64,000 bases of DNA from Beijerinckiaceae bacterium (GTDB lineage Bacteria; Pseudomonadota; Alphaproteobacteria; Rhizobiales; Beijerinckiaceae), in NCBI GenBank assembly GCA_027533425.1, contig JAPZUD010000002.1, positions 186,001 to 250,000 on the forward strand, given 5' to 3'. The position numbers and the translations under genes were made by a program. Below are positions 8,655 through 17,175 of the stretch, in pieces. A model generated the notes under the pieces. It ran no database searches, was not told the origin of the DNA, and worked only from the letters and a program-made list of their open reading frames with translations. The stretch's first letter is position 1. Every line of letters begins with the position of its first letter.

Positions 8655-10916
8655 TCAGGCCGTCTCGTCCTGGACGCGGGGCATCGCATCATTGGCGGCA
8701 GCATATTCGCCGCCGGTCTCGTCACCCAGCACATAGACCGGTGCATCCCGGCAGGCTTCGAGCCGGGAGACCACCTTCTGCAGGACAGGGTCATCATCGG
8801 CGCGCTGCGAAAGCACGATGACCATGTCGCCCAGTTCGGTGAAGAACTCACCGGGCCCGCCGACGGCCCCCAGTTCGATGATGATGTGGCTGTAGCTCTG
8901 GCGCAGGGCCTCGACCAGCGTGACGACGGCGCTCCGGCCCGTGGGCTGGACGATTTTCGACCCGAGCGCCATGCCTGCCGGAATGACGTGCAGGCGCGAG
9001 CGGGCATCACGGTGGATGATGTCGCCCAGAGGGGCCACCCGGTCGAGCCAGGCGCCAAGGCCCGGCGCCCCGTGCGGCAGCAGACGCGAGAACAGGTTGC
9101 CCGAGCGGCCCTTTTCATGGCCGACAAGATCCACCACGACGGCCGCGCCATCCTCGGCGAGACGGCGTGCGAACCGCAGGGCACTGAGGCCGGGCTGCGG
9201 CGAGGCGTCGAGCGTGAAGACAAGCACGACCTTGCCCTGCCCGGTGAAATCCATCATGGCCAGCTCGGCTGCCAGGAGATCTGCCGGCGCGGTCTCGGAG
9301 CCCGGCTTGCGGCGCATCCCCGGTGCCACCGCCGGAGCAGGCGGCTGGAGCGGCGGTTGCTGCGTCTTCCGGCCGAGGCCGAAAGGCAAAGTCAGCCCGC
9401 CGAAGAGCGAGGGCTTCTGGGCTTCCCATGGCAGGGGGGGCTGGTCAGAGCCCGGACCCGGAACCGGCGCCGGGGCGGCCGGCATGTCATAGCCATAGGC
9501 GTCGAGATAGGCCGGCATGGCCTGCCGGGCCATCAGCGCCTGGGTTGCGATCAATGTCGAGGAGACCACCAGCGTACCGAGGGTCGCCAGCAGGATGATC
9601 GGGATCTTCTTCGGGAAGGTCGGTTCGCTCTGCGGGAAGGCGCGGGAGATCACCCGGGCATCGGCGGGCTGGGTACTTTCCGTCGAGCGCGCGGCGGCAT
9701 CAAGGAACTTGTTCCGGTAGGAATTGAGTTGCTCCCGGAGAGCCAATGCATCGCGCTCCAGCGCCTTCAGCTGGACCTCGTCCTCGTTGGACAGCGCCGT
9801 CGCCTTTTTCTGGCTGTCCAATTCGGCCTGCATCGAGGTGACGCGGGCCCCGGCCGCGCGTGAATCGTTCTCGAAGGCGCGGGCCGCCCGCTCGGCTGCC
9901 GCCCGGACCTGGCCCTCGAGGTCCTGAAGCTGGGAGGCCAGTTCCTTCATGCGCGGATGGCCGGGCAGCAAGGTCCGCTCCTCCAGTGCGATCTGCGCTT
10001 TCAGCGAGGCGCGCTGTTCCAGAAGACGGCGGACCAGCTCGTTGTTGATGATTTCCGAGGTCTCGAACACCTTCCCCAGCCGCAGGGCATCGCGGATGAT
10101 CTTGGCGCGGGCCTGCAGATCGGCCTGCTGCGAGCGGGCCAGCGAGAGCTGTGTGTTCAGCTCCGAAAGCTGCTGCGTGGTGATGCTGGTATTGTTGGTG
10201 CTGACGAAGAGCCCTTTGGAGGACCGGAACGCCTCGACCTTGGCTTCCGCCTGCTGGACGCGCTTCATCAGCGGCTCGACGGCCTTTTCCAGCCATTCCG
10301 AGGTGACGCGGCTGGTCTGGGTTTTCGCCCCTTCCTCGCGCGCGAGATATTCCTCGGCGATCCGGTTGGCGACATTCGCAGCAACCTGCGGGTCCTGGGA
10401 CTGGAATTCGATGGCGATCACGCGGGACTTGCCGAGCGGATAGACCAGCAAGCGGCGGAAATACATTTCCAGCACGCGCTCGTCCTGGGGGATGGTCCGG
10501 GGGTCCTTCTGGAGGCCGAGGGCGATCAGGATCGTGCCCGACAGCCCGACGCCGTTCTGGACGGGGTCATATTCGGCGCGCTTGTGCAGGCCCATCTCAT
10601 GGATGACCTTCAGCGCAAGGTCCTTCGACATGACATTCTGGACCTGGCTCGCCACGGCTTCCGGATCGATGGCCGGGTCGCTGCCGCGGGTATCCCGGTC
10701 GGGCCGCGAATAGACCGTCTCGCGGTTTTCCAGCAGGACGCGCGCCTCGCCGGTATAACGGGGCGTCAGGATATTGACGGCCAGCATCGCGAGGCCGAAC
10801 GCGACAGCCGTCGGGATGATGATCCAGAACTTCTTCCGCCAGAGGGCCGCAGCGACACCGCCGACGCTGTCATGCGTCGCGGGCGGCACAGCCGGGATGC
10901 GTTCCGCCGAATCCAT
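8655..10916 (-). CDS. Wzc/GumC-type exopolysaccharide co-polymerase with degenerate kinase domain
   Basis: 753 aa inner-membrane polysaccharide co-polymerase. N-terminal Wzz domain with TM1 at about residues 30-50 (WIIIPTAVAFGLAMLAVNIL), long periplasmic coiled-coil region (about 200-430), TM2 at about 450-470, then a Pro-rich linker (about 480-545) and a C-terminal BY-kinase-like domain (555-753). That domain lacks a Walker A GKS/T: the loop reads LDASPQPGLSAL (about 568-579). The Walker A' and B strands read VVVDLVG and IIIELGA, so the acidic residues are partly kept. No tyrosine cluster is at the C-terminus. It therefore probably controls chain length or export without ATP-dependent tyrosine autophosphorylation. 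Divergent from the Wza-like gene. Confidence 0.88.
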   Translation of the reverse strand: MDSAERIPAVPPATHDSVGGVAAALWRKKFWIIIPTAVAFGLAMLAVNILTPRYTGEARVLLENRETVYSRPDRDTRGSDPAIDPEAVASQVQNVMSKDLALKVIHEMGLHKRAEYDPVQNGVGLSGTILIALGLQKDPRTIPQDERVLEMYFRRLLVYPLGKSRVIAIEFQSQDPQVAANVANRIAEEYLAREEGAKTQTSRVTSEWLEKAVEPLMKRVQQAEAKVEAFRSSKGLFVSTNNTSITTQQLSELNTQLSLARSQQADLQARAKIIRDALRLGKVFETSEIINNELVRRLLEQRASLKAQIALEERTLLPGHPRMKELASQLQDLEGQVRAAAERAARAFENDSRAAGARVTSMQAELDSQKKATALSNEDEVQLKALERDALALREQLNSYRNKFLDAAARSTESTQPADARVISRAFPQSEPTFPKKIPIILLATLGTLVVSSTLIATQALMARQAMPAYLDAYGYDMPAAPAPVPGPGSDQPPLPWEAQKPSLFGGLTLPFGLGRKTQQPPLQPPAPAVAPGMRRKPGSETAPADLLAAELAMMDFTGQGKVVLVFTLDASPQPGLSALRFARRLAEDGAAVVVDLVGHEKGRSGNLFSRLLPHGAPGLGAWLDRVAPLGDIIHRDARSRLHVIPAGMALGSKIVQPTGRSAVVTLVEALRQSYSHIIIELGAVGGPGEFFTELGDMVIVLSQRADDDPVLQKVVSRLEACRDAPVYVLGDETGGEYAAANDAMPRVQDETA

Positions 10917-11071
10917 GCGGAAACTCCTTTCACTTCAAAAGAAAGGCTGAACGAACATGGTTTCATTCGCGTTAAGACCGGCCGCAGGCGCGCGGAAAGG
11001 CCGGCGGATTGATCATTCGTTAACCATAAGCGGGCAAGGTCGGCGCTGTAGAAATCGCCTCGAGTCTTGTC

Positions 11072-11635
11072 ATGCGCCTGGTACGGATCCTTGGAACCCT
11101 CGCCTTCGCCCTGGCCGTTTCGGCCTGTGCGAACGGCGTGCGTTACAATCATCAGTATCTCGAAATGGAAGCGCACGCGCCGTACACGCTGGCCGGCGGT
11201 GACCGGCTCCGCGTGATCGTTTTCGGCCAGGACAGCCTCTCCAATTCCTATGCCGTCGACGGGGCCGGCCGGATCGCGATGCCGCTGATCGGCGTGATCG
11301 AGGCCCAGGGCCGCACGACGCTACAACTCGCCCGGGCGATCGAGGACAGGCTCCGCGCCGGCTATCTCCGCGAGCCGAAGGTTTCGGTGGAGGTCGAGAC
11401 CTACCGGCCCTTCTTCGTGCTCGGCGAAGTGAATGCTTCGGGCCAGTTTCCCTATGTCAACAACATGACCGTTCAGACCGCCATTGCCATTGCCGGTGGC
11501 TTTGCCCCGCGCGCCAACCGGAACTACGCCGAGCTGACGCGCGCGACCCCGGAAGGCATGGTGACCGTGACCGTTCCGATGACGATGCCCGTCCGCCCCG
11601 GCGATACGATCGTCATCAAGGAACGCTTTTTCTGA
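11072..11635 (+). CDS. Polysaccharide export lipoprotein (Wza/GumB-like)
   Basis: 187 aa. Lipoprotein signal peptide with lipobox VSAC (Cys about residue 19). Poly_export domain: YTLAGGDRLRVIVFGQDSLS (about 38-57), YAVDGAGRIAMPLIGVIEAQG, then a SLBB region: FFVLGEVNASGQFPYVNNMT (about 114-133). It would form the outer-membrane exit for exopolysaccharide, paired with the Wzc-like protein encoded divergently. It is shorter than E. coli Wza, like GumB/ExoF-type proteins. Its stop overlaps the next gene's ATG by one base (TGATG), so translation is coupled. Confidence 0.92.
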   Translation: MRLVRILGTLAFALAVSACANGVRYNHQYLEMEAHAPYTLAGGDRLRVIVFGQDSLSNSYAVDGAGRIAMPLIGVIEAQGRTTLQLARAIEDRLRAGYLREPKVSVEVETYRPFFVLGEVNASGQFPYVNNMTVQTAIAIAGGFAPRANRNYAELTRATPEGMVTVTVPMTMPVRPGDTIVIKERFF

Positions 11636-12795
11636 TGTCCGACGGAGCCTTGCCCGCGCGCGCCGAGCGCCCGCTCCGGATCCTCTACGTCTTCCGCGCC
11701 CCGGTCGGCGGGCTGTTCCGCAACGTCTTCGACGTGATCCGCGCCCTCGCCGCGCGCGGGCATTCGATCGGGCTGCTCTGCGACAGCCAGACCGGCGGCG
11801 AGCGGGGCGAGCGGCTGCTGGCGCAGCTGGCGCCGCTCCTGCCGCTCGGGATCCACCGGATGCCGATGCACCGCAACCCGCACTGGACCGACCTGCCGGC
11901 CGTCCTGAAAATCCGGGCGTTGGTGCGTGAGCATGATGTCGATGTCGTGCATGGCCATGGTGCCAAAGGCGGGCTCTATGCACGGTTCCCGAGCTTCCGG
12001 CAGCGGGGCGGACGGCCGATCCGCTGTTACACCCCGCATGGCGGCAGCCTGAACTATTATCCCGGTTCGCTTGCCCACAAGGGGTTCATGTTCGTCGAAA
12101 AGCTGCTGGAATTATCCACCGACCTGTTCCTGTTCGAGAGCCGCTTCGTCACCGACCGCTATGCCGAATTTGTCTGCCAGACCAGGAAGCCGGTCGTGCT
12201 CGCCCTTAACGGCCTGCACCAGCATGAATTCGAGCCGGTTATCCCGCGGGAGGATGCGACCGATTTCCTTTATGTCGGGGAATTCCGGGAGGCCAAGGGC
12301 ATCGACACCCTGGTCGAGGCGCTCTTCCTTCTGGCTGCAGAGGGGATCTACCCGACGATTACGATGGTCGGGTCCGGTCCCTCGGAATCGCGGATCCGGC
12401 AGATGATCGCGGAGCGCGGCCTTGAAGGCAGCTTCCGGTGGCAGGGTGTCACGCCGGCCAGCGAGGCCTTCCGGCTCGGCCGGATCATGGTGGTGCCCTC
12501 GCGCTTCGAATCCCTGCCCTATATCGTCCTCGAGGCCGTGGCGGGCCAATTGCCGCTGATCAGCACGCATGTCGGCGGTATTCCCGAGGTCCTGCCCCGG
12601 GATTACCCGTTCCTGATCCCGCCGAATGATCCGGCCCGGCTGGCCGAGGCGATGCGGAATGCCGTGCAGACACCGTTCGACACCCTCCGGCAAACGGCGG
12701 CGCGGCTTTCGGCCGATGTGCAGATGCGGTTCACCGTTCCGCTCATGGTCAACACTGTCGAGGGCGCCTATCGCCGTGTGCTGGACCAGACCTGA
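11635..12795 (+). CDS. GT4-family glycosyltransferase
   Basis: 386 aa, GT-B fold. N-terminal acceptor domain starts RILYVFRAPVGGLFRNV; the C-terminal donor domain has FLYVGEFREAKGIDTLVEAL and the EX7E motif in FESLPYIVLEAV followed by STHVGGIPEVL, all typical of retaining GT4 enzymes. It would transfer a sugar from a nucleotide donor to a lipid-linked exopolysaccharide intermediate at the cytoplasmic membrane face. Translationally coupled to the Wza-like gene and followed by the polymerase/ligase gene. Donor and acceptor sugars cannot be read from sequence. Confidence 0.9.
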   Translation: MSDGALPARAERPLRILYVFRAPVGGLFRNVFDVIRALAARGHSIGLLCDSQTGGERGERLLAQLAPLLPLGIHRMPMHRNPHWTDLPAVLKIRALVREHDVDVVHGHGAKGGLYARFPSFRQRGGRPIRCYTPHGGSLNYYPGSLAHKGFMFVEKLLELSTDLFLFESRFVTDRYAEFVCQTRKPVVLALNGLHQHEFEPVIPREDATDFLYVGEFREAKGIDTLVEALFLLAAEGIYPTITMVGSGPSESRIRQMIAERGLEGSFRWQGVTPASEAFRLGRIMVVPSRFESLPYIVLEAVAGQLPLISTHVGGIPEVLPRDYPFLIPPNDPARLAEAMRNAVQTPFDTLRQTAARLSADVQMRFTVPLMVNTVEGAYRRVLDQT

Positions 12796-12871
12796 ACGCC
12801 TGCCCGGCTTAACCGGATCTTGATCGCTGCCGGCTAGCGTTTCCTGCGCAGGTGCCTTTTATCGCCTGCGC

Positions 12872-14251
12872 GTGGAGTATGCGTTGCGTTCGAGGTTCCA
12901 AGGCGGAGAGCTGCCCGGGCCAAGCCTGCCCCGGCCCGGCTGGATGCGCCATTCTCCCTTCCCGACCGGGTTGCTGATGCCCGCCCATGCCGGCGAGCCT
13001 TTCCTGTTGCTCATGATCGGGCTGATGGTGTTCACCGGGGCCTTCGTCATCTTCGACATTGCCTACAACCTCACGAGCATCGCCACTGTCGGGCTGTTCG
13101 CGCTGATGGGCCTGCGCTTCGACCGGCGGAATGCTCCGCTCCTGCTCTTCCTCATGGTGTTCAACATCGCCGGCCTGATCGCGCTGCAGCCGCATCTCGA
13201 TTTCGCCGACAGCCGGGAATTCATCATCGGCACCTGCTTTGTCGCGACAACCGCCGCCTTCTTCTGCATGGCGATGAACCAGAACGCGATCCAGCGCCTC
13301 GAGGCGATCAAATGGGGCTTGCTGGCCGGCGCGAGCGCGGCCTCGCTGGCCGGGATCATCGGCTATCTCAACATTGCCGGCCTCGGCGCGGCTTTCACGA
13401 TGCATGAAGGGCGCGTCTCCGGCACGTTCCGCGACCCGAACGTGCTGGGCTCGTTCCTCGTCCTGCCGGCCCTGTTCCTCATCCATGACTTCCTGCGCGA
13501 GCCGCGCTTGCGGCTGCTGCGCGCGGCGTTGCTGGGGCCGATCCTGCTCGGCCTGTTCCTCACCTATTCGCGCGGATCCTGGGCCGCGATGGTCATCGGC
13601 ACGGCAGTGCTTGTCGGCCTGATGTTCGTGACCGCCCGCAACGACCAGTTTCGCGCGCGGCTGACATTGCTGACCCTTGCCGGGTTCTTCGCGCTCGCCA
13701 TCGGTTTTGCCGCGATCCTCTCGGTCGACCAGATCGCCGAGGTCTTCGCTGACCGCTTCACCCTGCAGAAGGACTATGATTCCGGCCCGTCCGGGCGTTT
13801 CGGCAACCAGCTCCGTTCGCTGCCGGACCTGCTGTCGCGGCCGCTGGGCCACGGCCCGAACCGGTTCTGGCTCTACTATCCGGAGAACCCGCACAATACC
13901 TACCTGATGGCCTTCGCCTCCTATGGCTGGCTCGGCGGGATCACCTTCCTGGCCTTCATCATCTCGACCGTGGTGATCTCGTGGCGGACGGTCATGCTGC
14001 GCACGCCGTTCCAGCCCTACGCGGTGGTGATCTTCGCCGGCCTCATCCCGCATCTCGTGCAGAACTTCCAGATCGACACCGATCGCTGGCGCCATCTCTT
14101 CATGATCTATGGCCTGAGCTGGGGGCTTGCGGCGGCCTCGCGCCGCTGGCTGGACGAATACCGCTTCTACGCGGACCTCGCCTACAGGAGCGCCCGTGAC
14201 CGTGTCCGTCCGCCCGAGGCCCCGCCCCTGCAACCGCAGCCGGCCGAGTAG
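12872..14251 (+). CDS. O-antigen ligase/polymerase-like membrane protein (Wzy/WaaL family)
   Basis: 459 aa starting at a GTG (12872). About ten to twelve hydrophobic helices. The family signature lies in the large loop: GTFRDPNVLGSFLVLPAL (about 189-206), LTYSRGSWAAMV, GHGPNRFWLYYPENPHNTYL, with the HNxxL motif common to Wzy/WaaL. It would polymerise repeat units or ligate chains on the periplasmic side. Third gene of the Wza-GT-Wzy set; convergent with the next glycosyltransferase, 6 bases apart. A choice between polymerase and ligase cannot be made, but the exopolysaccharide context favours polymerase. Confidence 0.85.
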   Translation: MEYALRSRFQGGELPGPSLPRPGWMRHSPFPTGLLMPAHAGEPFLLLMIGLMVFTGAFVIFDIAYNLTSIATVGLFALMGLRFDRRNAPLLLFLMVFNIAGLIALQPHLDFADSREFIIGTCFVATTAAFFCMAMNQNAIQRLEAIKWGLLAGASAASLAGIIGYLNIAGLGAAFTMHEGRVSGTFRDPNVLGSFLVLPALFLIHDFLREPRLRLLRAALLGPILLGLFLTYSRGSWAAMVIGTAVLVGLMFVTARNDQFRARLTLLTLAGFFALAIGFAAILSVDQIAEVFADRFTLQKDYDSGPSGRFGNQLRSLPDLLSRPLGHGPNRFWLYYPENPHNTYLMAFASYGWLGGITFLAFIISTVVISWRTVMLRTPFQPYAVVIFAGLIPHLVQNFQIDTDRWRHLFMIYGLSWGLAAASRRWLDEYRFYADLAYRSARDRVRPPEAPPLQPQPAE

Positions 14252-14257
14252 CGGCGG

Positions 14258-15475
14258 TTACGGGCGGGCGATGAGTCCCGCATAGACCTCCTCGAGCCGG
14301 CGGCAATGCCGTTCGAGGCTGTAGGGATCCGCCCAGTATCGACGGTAGGCCCCTTCGGAAAGCCGCCTCACAGTGCCGTCATCCGACAGGACAGCCAGTG
14401 CCCGCGCCAGATCGGACGGGTCGGCCTGCCGGAACCACAGACCGTTCTCGCCGTCGATCACGCTGTCCCGGGCGGCGCAGCCATCGGCGGCAATGACCGG
14501 CGTGCCGAGCGCCAGCGCCTCGAGGACAGTCAGCGGCTGGCCCTCGTGCCAGAGCGAGGGGAAAACCAGCGCCCGCGCCGCCCGGAGGTGGCGGCGGACC
14601 CCGGCTGCATCCTGCCAGCCGACCAGCTTCGCCTCGGGATAGCGGCGCCGCAGTTCGGCGGCCAGCGGCCCGTCGCCCACGAAGACCGGTGTGATGCCGG
14701 CGATCCGCGCGGCTTCGGCGAAAACGAAGATGCCCTTTTCCGTCGACAGGCGGCCGAGATAGAGGATCTCGCCGGAGGCCGGATTCGGCTTGGGGCCCAG
14801 ATCCTCCGCCTCGATGGGGTTGGCGATCTCGTGCAGGCGGGTTCCGGCCGGCAGATGCGGCGCGATCACAGCCCGCTGGTAGCCATGGAAATAGACGACA
14901 TCCGGCAGCGCCTCGGGCAAATGATGGACATGCTTCATTGCCGCCGTCCGCACGCTCCGCCAGGCCTTGTGCAGTCGGGAGCGCGAATCGCAGGCCGTGG
15001 CGAGGCAGGCTGCCGTGAGCGGCCGCAAGGTGCAGTGCCGATGCTGGACATAGTTGTAGAAGCCACCATTCGGGCAGAGCAGGAAGTATTCGTGCATCGT
15101 GTAGAGCGCCGGCAGCCCTGATTTCCGGATCGGGCCGGCAATCGAGGAGGACAGCGCCTTCGCCCAGCCATGGACATGGATCACCGTGTCGCTCCGGGGC
15201 TGCACGTCCAGCAGCGCCTCGAGCGCTTCCGCGGCGGTCTCGTTGTGAATGCCGCGCCAGGCGGCGCGCAGGGCCGAGCCATCCTTGATCAGCTCGCTCT
15301 GGCCCAGCACATGGACCGGGATTCCGGCAGCCTCCAGTTCGGTTGCCGCCGGGCCCACCGCCGCGAAGACGATCGGCTCGTGCCCGCGCGCCTTCAGCCC
15401 GAGCGCCGAATCGAGCGCGACCTTCGCCTGTCCGCCATTGACGAACGCCGTATCCAGAACCAGCACGATGCGCAT
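14258..15475 (-). CDS. GT4-family glycosyltransferase
   Basis: 405 aa from ATG 15475, chosen for the GGGAGG upstream and because MRIVLVLDTAFVNGGQAKVA is a typical GT4 opening; an earlier in-frame start would add 40 unrelated residues. Donor-domain motifs: EILYLGRLSTEKGIFVFAEA, and the EX7E motif in LWHEGQPLTVLEALALGTPV. A Cys/His-rich stretch in the middle (around residues 145-175: EYFLLCPNGGFYN, then HCTLRPLTAACLATACDS) is a known feature of a subset of these enzymes. Last member of the polysaccharide locus. Confidence 0.88.
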   Translation of the reverse strand: MRIVLVLDTAFVNGGQAKVALDSALGLKARGHEPIVFAAVGPAATELEAAGIPVHVLGQSELIKDGSALRAAWRGIHNETAAEALEALLDVQPRSDTVIHVHGWAKALSSSIAGPIRKSGLPALYTMHEYFLLCPNGGFYNYVQHRHCTLRPLTAACLATACDSRSRLHKAWRSVRTAAMKHVHHLPEALPDVVYFHGYQRAVIAPHLPAGTRLHEIANPIEAEDLGPKPNPASGEILYLGRLSTEKGIFVFAEAARIAGITPVFVGDGPLAAELRRRYPEAKLVGWQDAAGVRRHLRAARALVFPSLWHEGQPLTVLEALALGTPVIAADGCAARDSVIDGENGLWFRQADPSDLARALAVLSDDGTVRRLSEGAYRRYWADPYSLERHCRRLEEVYAGLIARP

Positions 15476-15594
15476 GGGCAGCCTCCCGGCCGATCCGCCT
15501 ATCGCAAAATCATGAATTTTCCGGCTAACCAGCCCTGCCGCAGCCTGTTCCGACGGCCTGCCTCCGCGTGCTGGCAGCGGGCTGGCAAAAGACA

Positions 15595-15623
15595 TTGCCA
15601 GCCCCGGCAGGACCCCCTATAAG
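15595..15623 (+). promoter_or_regulatory. Promoter of tRNA-Pro
   Basis: TTGCCA (15595-15600) and TATAAG (15618-15623) are 17 bases apart, 12 bases before the tRNA. An exact 8-bp inverted repeat (GCCCCGGC 15601-15608, GCCGGGGC 15623-15630) brackets the -10 region. Confidence 0.7.
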
Positions 15624-15634
15624 CCGGGGCTCGT

Positions 15635-15712
15635 CGGAGTGTAGCGCAGCCTGGTTAGCGCACTAGTCTGGGGGACTAGGGGTCGTGGGTTCGAATCCCG
15701 CCACTCCGACCA
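15635..15712 (+). tRNA. tRNA-Pro (anticodon GGG)
   Basis: A full cloverleaf can be drawn: acceptor stem CGGAGTG/CACTCCG, D-stem GCGC/GCGC, anticodon stem CTAGT/ACTAG with loop CTGGGGG placing anticodon GGG at 15670-15672, T-stem GTGGG/CCCGC with loop TTCGAAT, discriminator A and an encoded CCA at 15710-15712. A strong promoter precedes it. Confidence 0.97.
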
Positions 15713-15747
15713 TTCAATTTTCGGCTTTTTCGAAAGTTTGGTCGCCG

Positions 15748-16440
15748 TCACGCCTCGTCGAGCGTCTCGACATAGCGCAGGCCGGCCTTCGTGAGACCCT
15801 CGCGCATCGCGTACATGTCGAGCCCGAGCTCGCCCGAGGCGAGGCGCTGGCGCTTCTCGGCCTCGTTGGACTCGCGTTTTGCGCCAAGTTCGGCCATGCG
15901 CGCGGCATCCGCCCGGGGGACCACCACGACGCCGTCATCATCGGCGACGATCACATCGCCCGCATGGACCAGCGCGCCGGCACAGACAACCGGCACATTC
16001 ACCGCGCCGAGCGTGGCCTTCACCGTGCCCTTGGCGGAAATGGCCTTCGACCAGACCGGGAACCCCATCTCGGTCAGGCTGCGGACATCGCGCACGCCGG
16101 CATCGATGATCAGCGCGCGGACGCCGCGCGCCTGCAGCGAGGTGGCGAGGAGATCGCCGAAATAGCCATCGGTCGAAGGGGCCGTGACCGCCACGACCAG
16201 CACATCACCAGGGCGGCATTGCTCGACCGCGACATGCAGCATCCAGTTATCACCCGGCTGGGCAAGCACGGTGATGGCGCTGCCGGCAATCGCGGCACCG
16301 GGATAGATCGGCCGCATGTAAGGCTGCATCAGGCCGGTGCGCCCCATCGCCTCATGCGTGGTGGAGACGCCGAGGCCGGCCAGGCGTTCGATGGCGGCAG
16401 GCTCGGCCCGTTCGACCCGGGTGACGACAACGGTTTTCAC
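15748..16440 (-). CDS. galC: 4-carboxy-4-hydroxy-2-oxoadipate aldolase (LigK/GalC)
   Basis: 230 aa from a GTG start at 16440. RraA-like fold; splits 4-carboxy-4-hydroxy-2-oxoadipate into pyruvate and oxaloacetate with a divalent metal. Seen: [13 protein letters not shown] (about 26-38), [11 protein letters not shown], the substrate/metal loop [14 protein letters not shown] (about 109-122, with the Arg and Asp ligands), and [19 protein letters not shown]. Length matches LigK/ProA-type aldolases. The start overlaps the galB stop by four bases (GTGA), indicating translational coupling. Last gene of a galD-galB-galC operon. Confidence 0.9.
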   Translation of the reverse strand: MKTVVVTRVERAEPAAIERLAGLGVSTTHEAMGRTGLMQPYMRPIYPGAAIAGSAITVLAQPGDNWMLHVAVEQCRPGDVLVVAVTAPSTDGYFGDLLATSLQARGVRALIIDAGVRDVRSLTEMGFPVWSKAISAKGTVKATLGAVNVPVVCAGALVHAGDVIVADDDGVVVVPRADAARMAELGAKRESNEAEKRQRLASGELGLDMYAMREGLTKAGLRYVETLDEA

Positions 16441-17162
16441 GCGAGTTCCTCCAAGGCCTGCGGGAAGAGGCGCTGATAGGCCTCGCCATAGGTCATGGCG
16501 CGGCCGGAATTGCGCCCGCCCTGCATGCCGCGATTGAGGGCGACACGGGTGTAGTATTCCCAGAGATGCTTCTGCGCCGCCAGCACCTCGAAGGCCTTGC
16601 GCTTGGTTTCCCAGACATCATCGATGTTGAGGATCACCGTCGGCTTGAAATTGCATTGCTCGGGCTGGTGCGGCTCGAACAGGAAGACCGGCGGCGCCGC
16701 ATAGGCGCGGTCGGGATCCGGCTTGTGGCCGGCCGCCTGCGCGATGATGCGCGCTTCCTGCGCCAGCCGCGTCGCCTCGGGATGGTCGATATTGTACGGA
16801 TCCTCGAGGCTGTGCGTGAGGATGAAGCTCGGCTTGAGCTCATGGTTGATGTCAACGAGCCGGTCGATGATCGCCTCGGTGCCGCGCAGGGGATAATCCC
16901 CGGCATCGAAGAACTCGATCTCGGCACCGAGGATCGCGGCGGCGCGCTCGGCCTCGTCGCGGCGCTGGGCCTTGACCTCGGCGAGGCTGACACCCGCCTT
17001 CTTCCAGGCGAACTGGCTTTCGCCGCGCTCGCCATAGGAGAGGCAGGCGATCTTCACGCGATAACCCTTGGCGACATGGAGCGCGATGGCGCCGCCGGCC
17101 CGCCAGACGAAGTCCCCCGGATGGGCGGTGACGACAAGGGCGGTCTTCGAGGATGCACTCAT
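16437..17162 (-). CDS. galB: 4-oxalomesaconate hydratase (GalB, PIG-L/LmbE fold)
   Basis: 241 aa from ATG 17162. Zinc-dependent PIG-L-family enzyme that hydrates 4-oxalomesaconate to 4-carboxy-4-hydroxy-2-oxoadipate. The N-terminal metal motif reads [20 protein letters not shown] (about 10-29), where GalB carries PGD in place of the PDD of deacetylases; the second site is [19 protein letters not shown]. These and the [20 protein letters not shown] block fit GalB well. It is in an operon with galD (13-bp gap) and galC (4-bp overlap). The equivalent enzyme LigJ of sphingomonads is an unrelated amidohydrolase. Confidence 0.9.
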   Translation of the reverse strand: MSASSKTALVVTAHPGDFVWRAGGAIALHVAKGYRVKIACLSYGERGESQFAWKKAGVSLAEVKAQRRDEAERAAAILGAEIEFFDAGDYPLRGTEAIIDRLVDINHELKPSFILTHSLEDPYNIDHPEATRLAQEARIIAQAAGHKPDPDRAYAAPPVFLFEPHQPEQCNFKPTVILNIDDVWETKRKAFEVLAAQKHLWEYYTRVALNRGMQGGRNSGRAMTYGEAYQRLFPQALEELA

Positions 17163-17175
17163 ACAGGGATTCCGA

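Noticed and set aside
8655-8660. Terminator between the CelD-like and Wzc-like genes
   Set aside because: The convergent genes are only 9 bases apart and no stem was found.
10917-11071. CtrA-binding site between the wzc- and wza-like genes
   Set aside because: A TTAACCAT half-site is present but the second TTAA at N7 spacing is missing.
15635-15712. tRNA-Pro as an integration (att) site
   Set aside because: No duplicate of its 3' end and no integrase or foreign-looking genes are found nearby.
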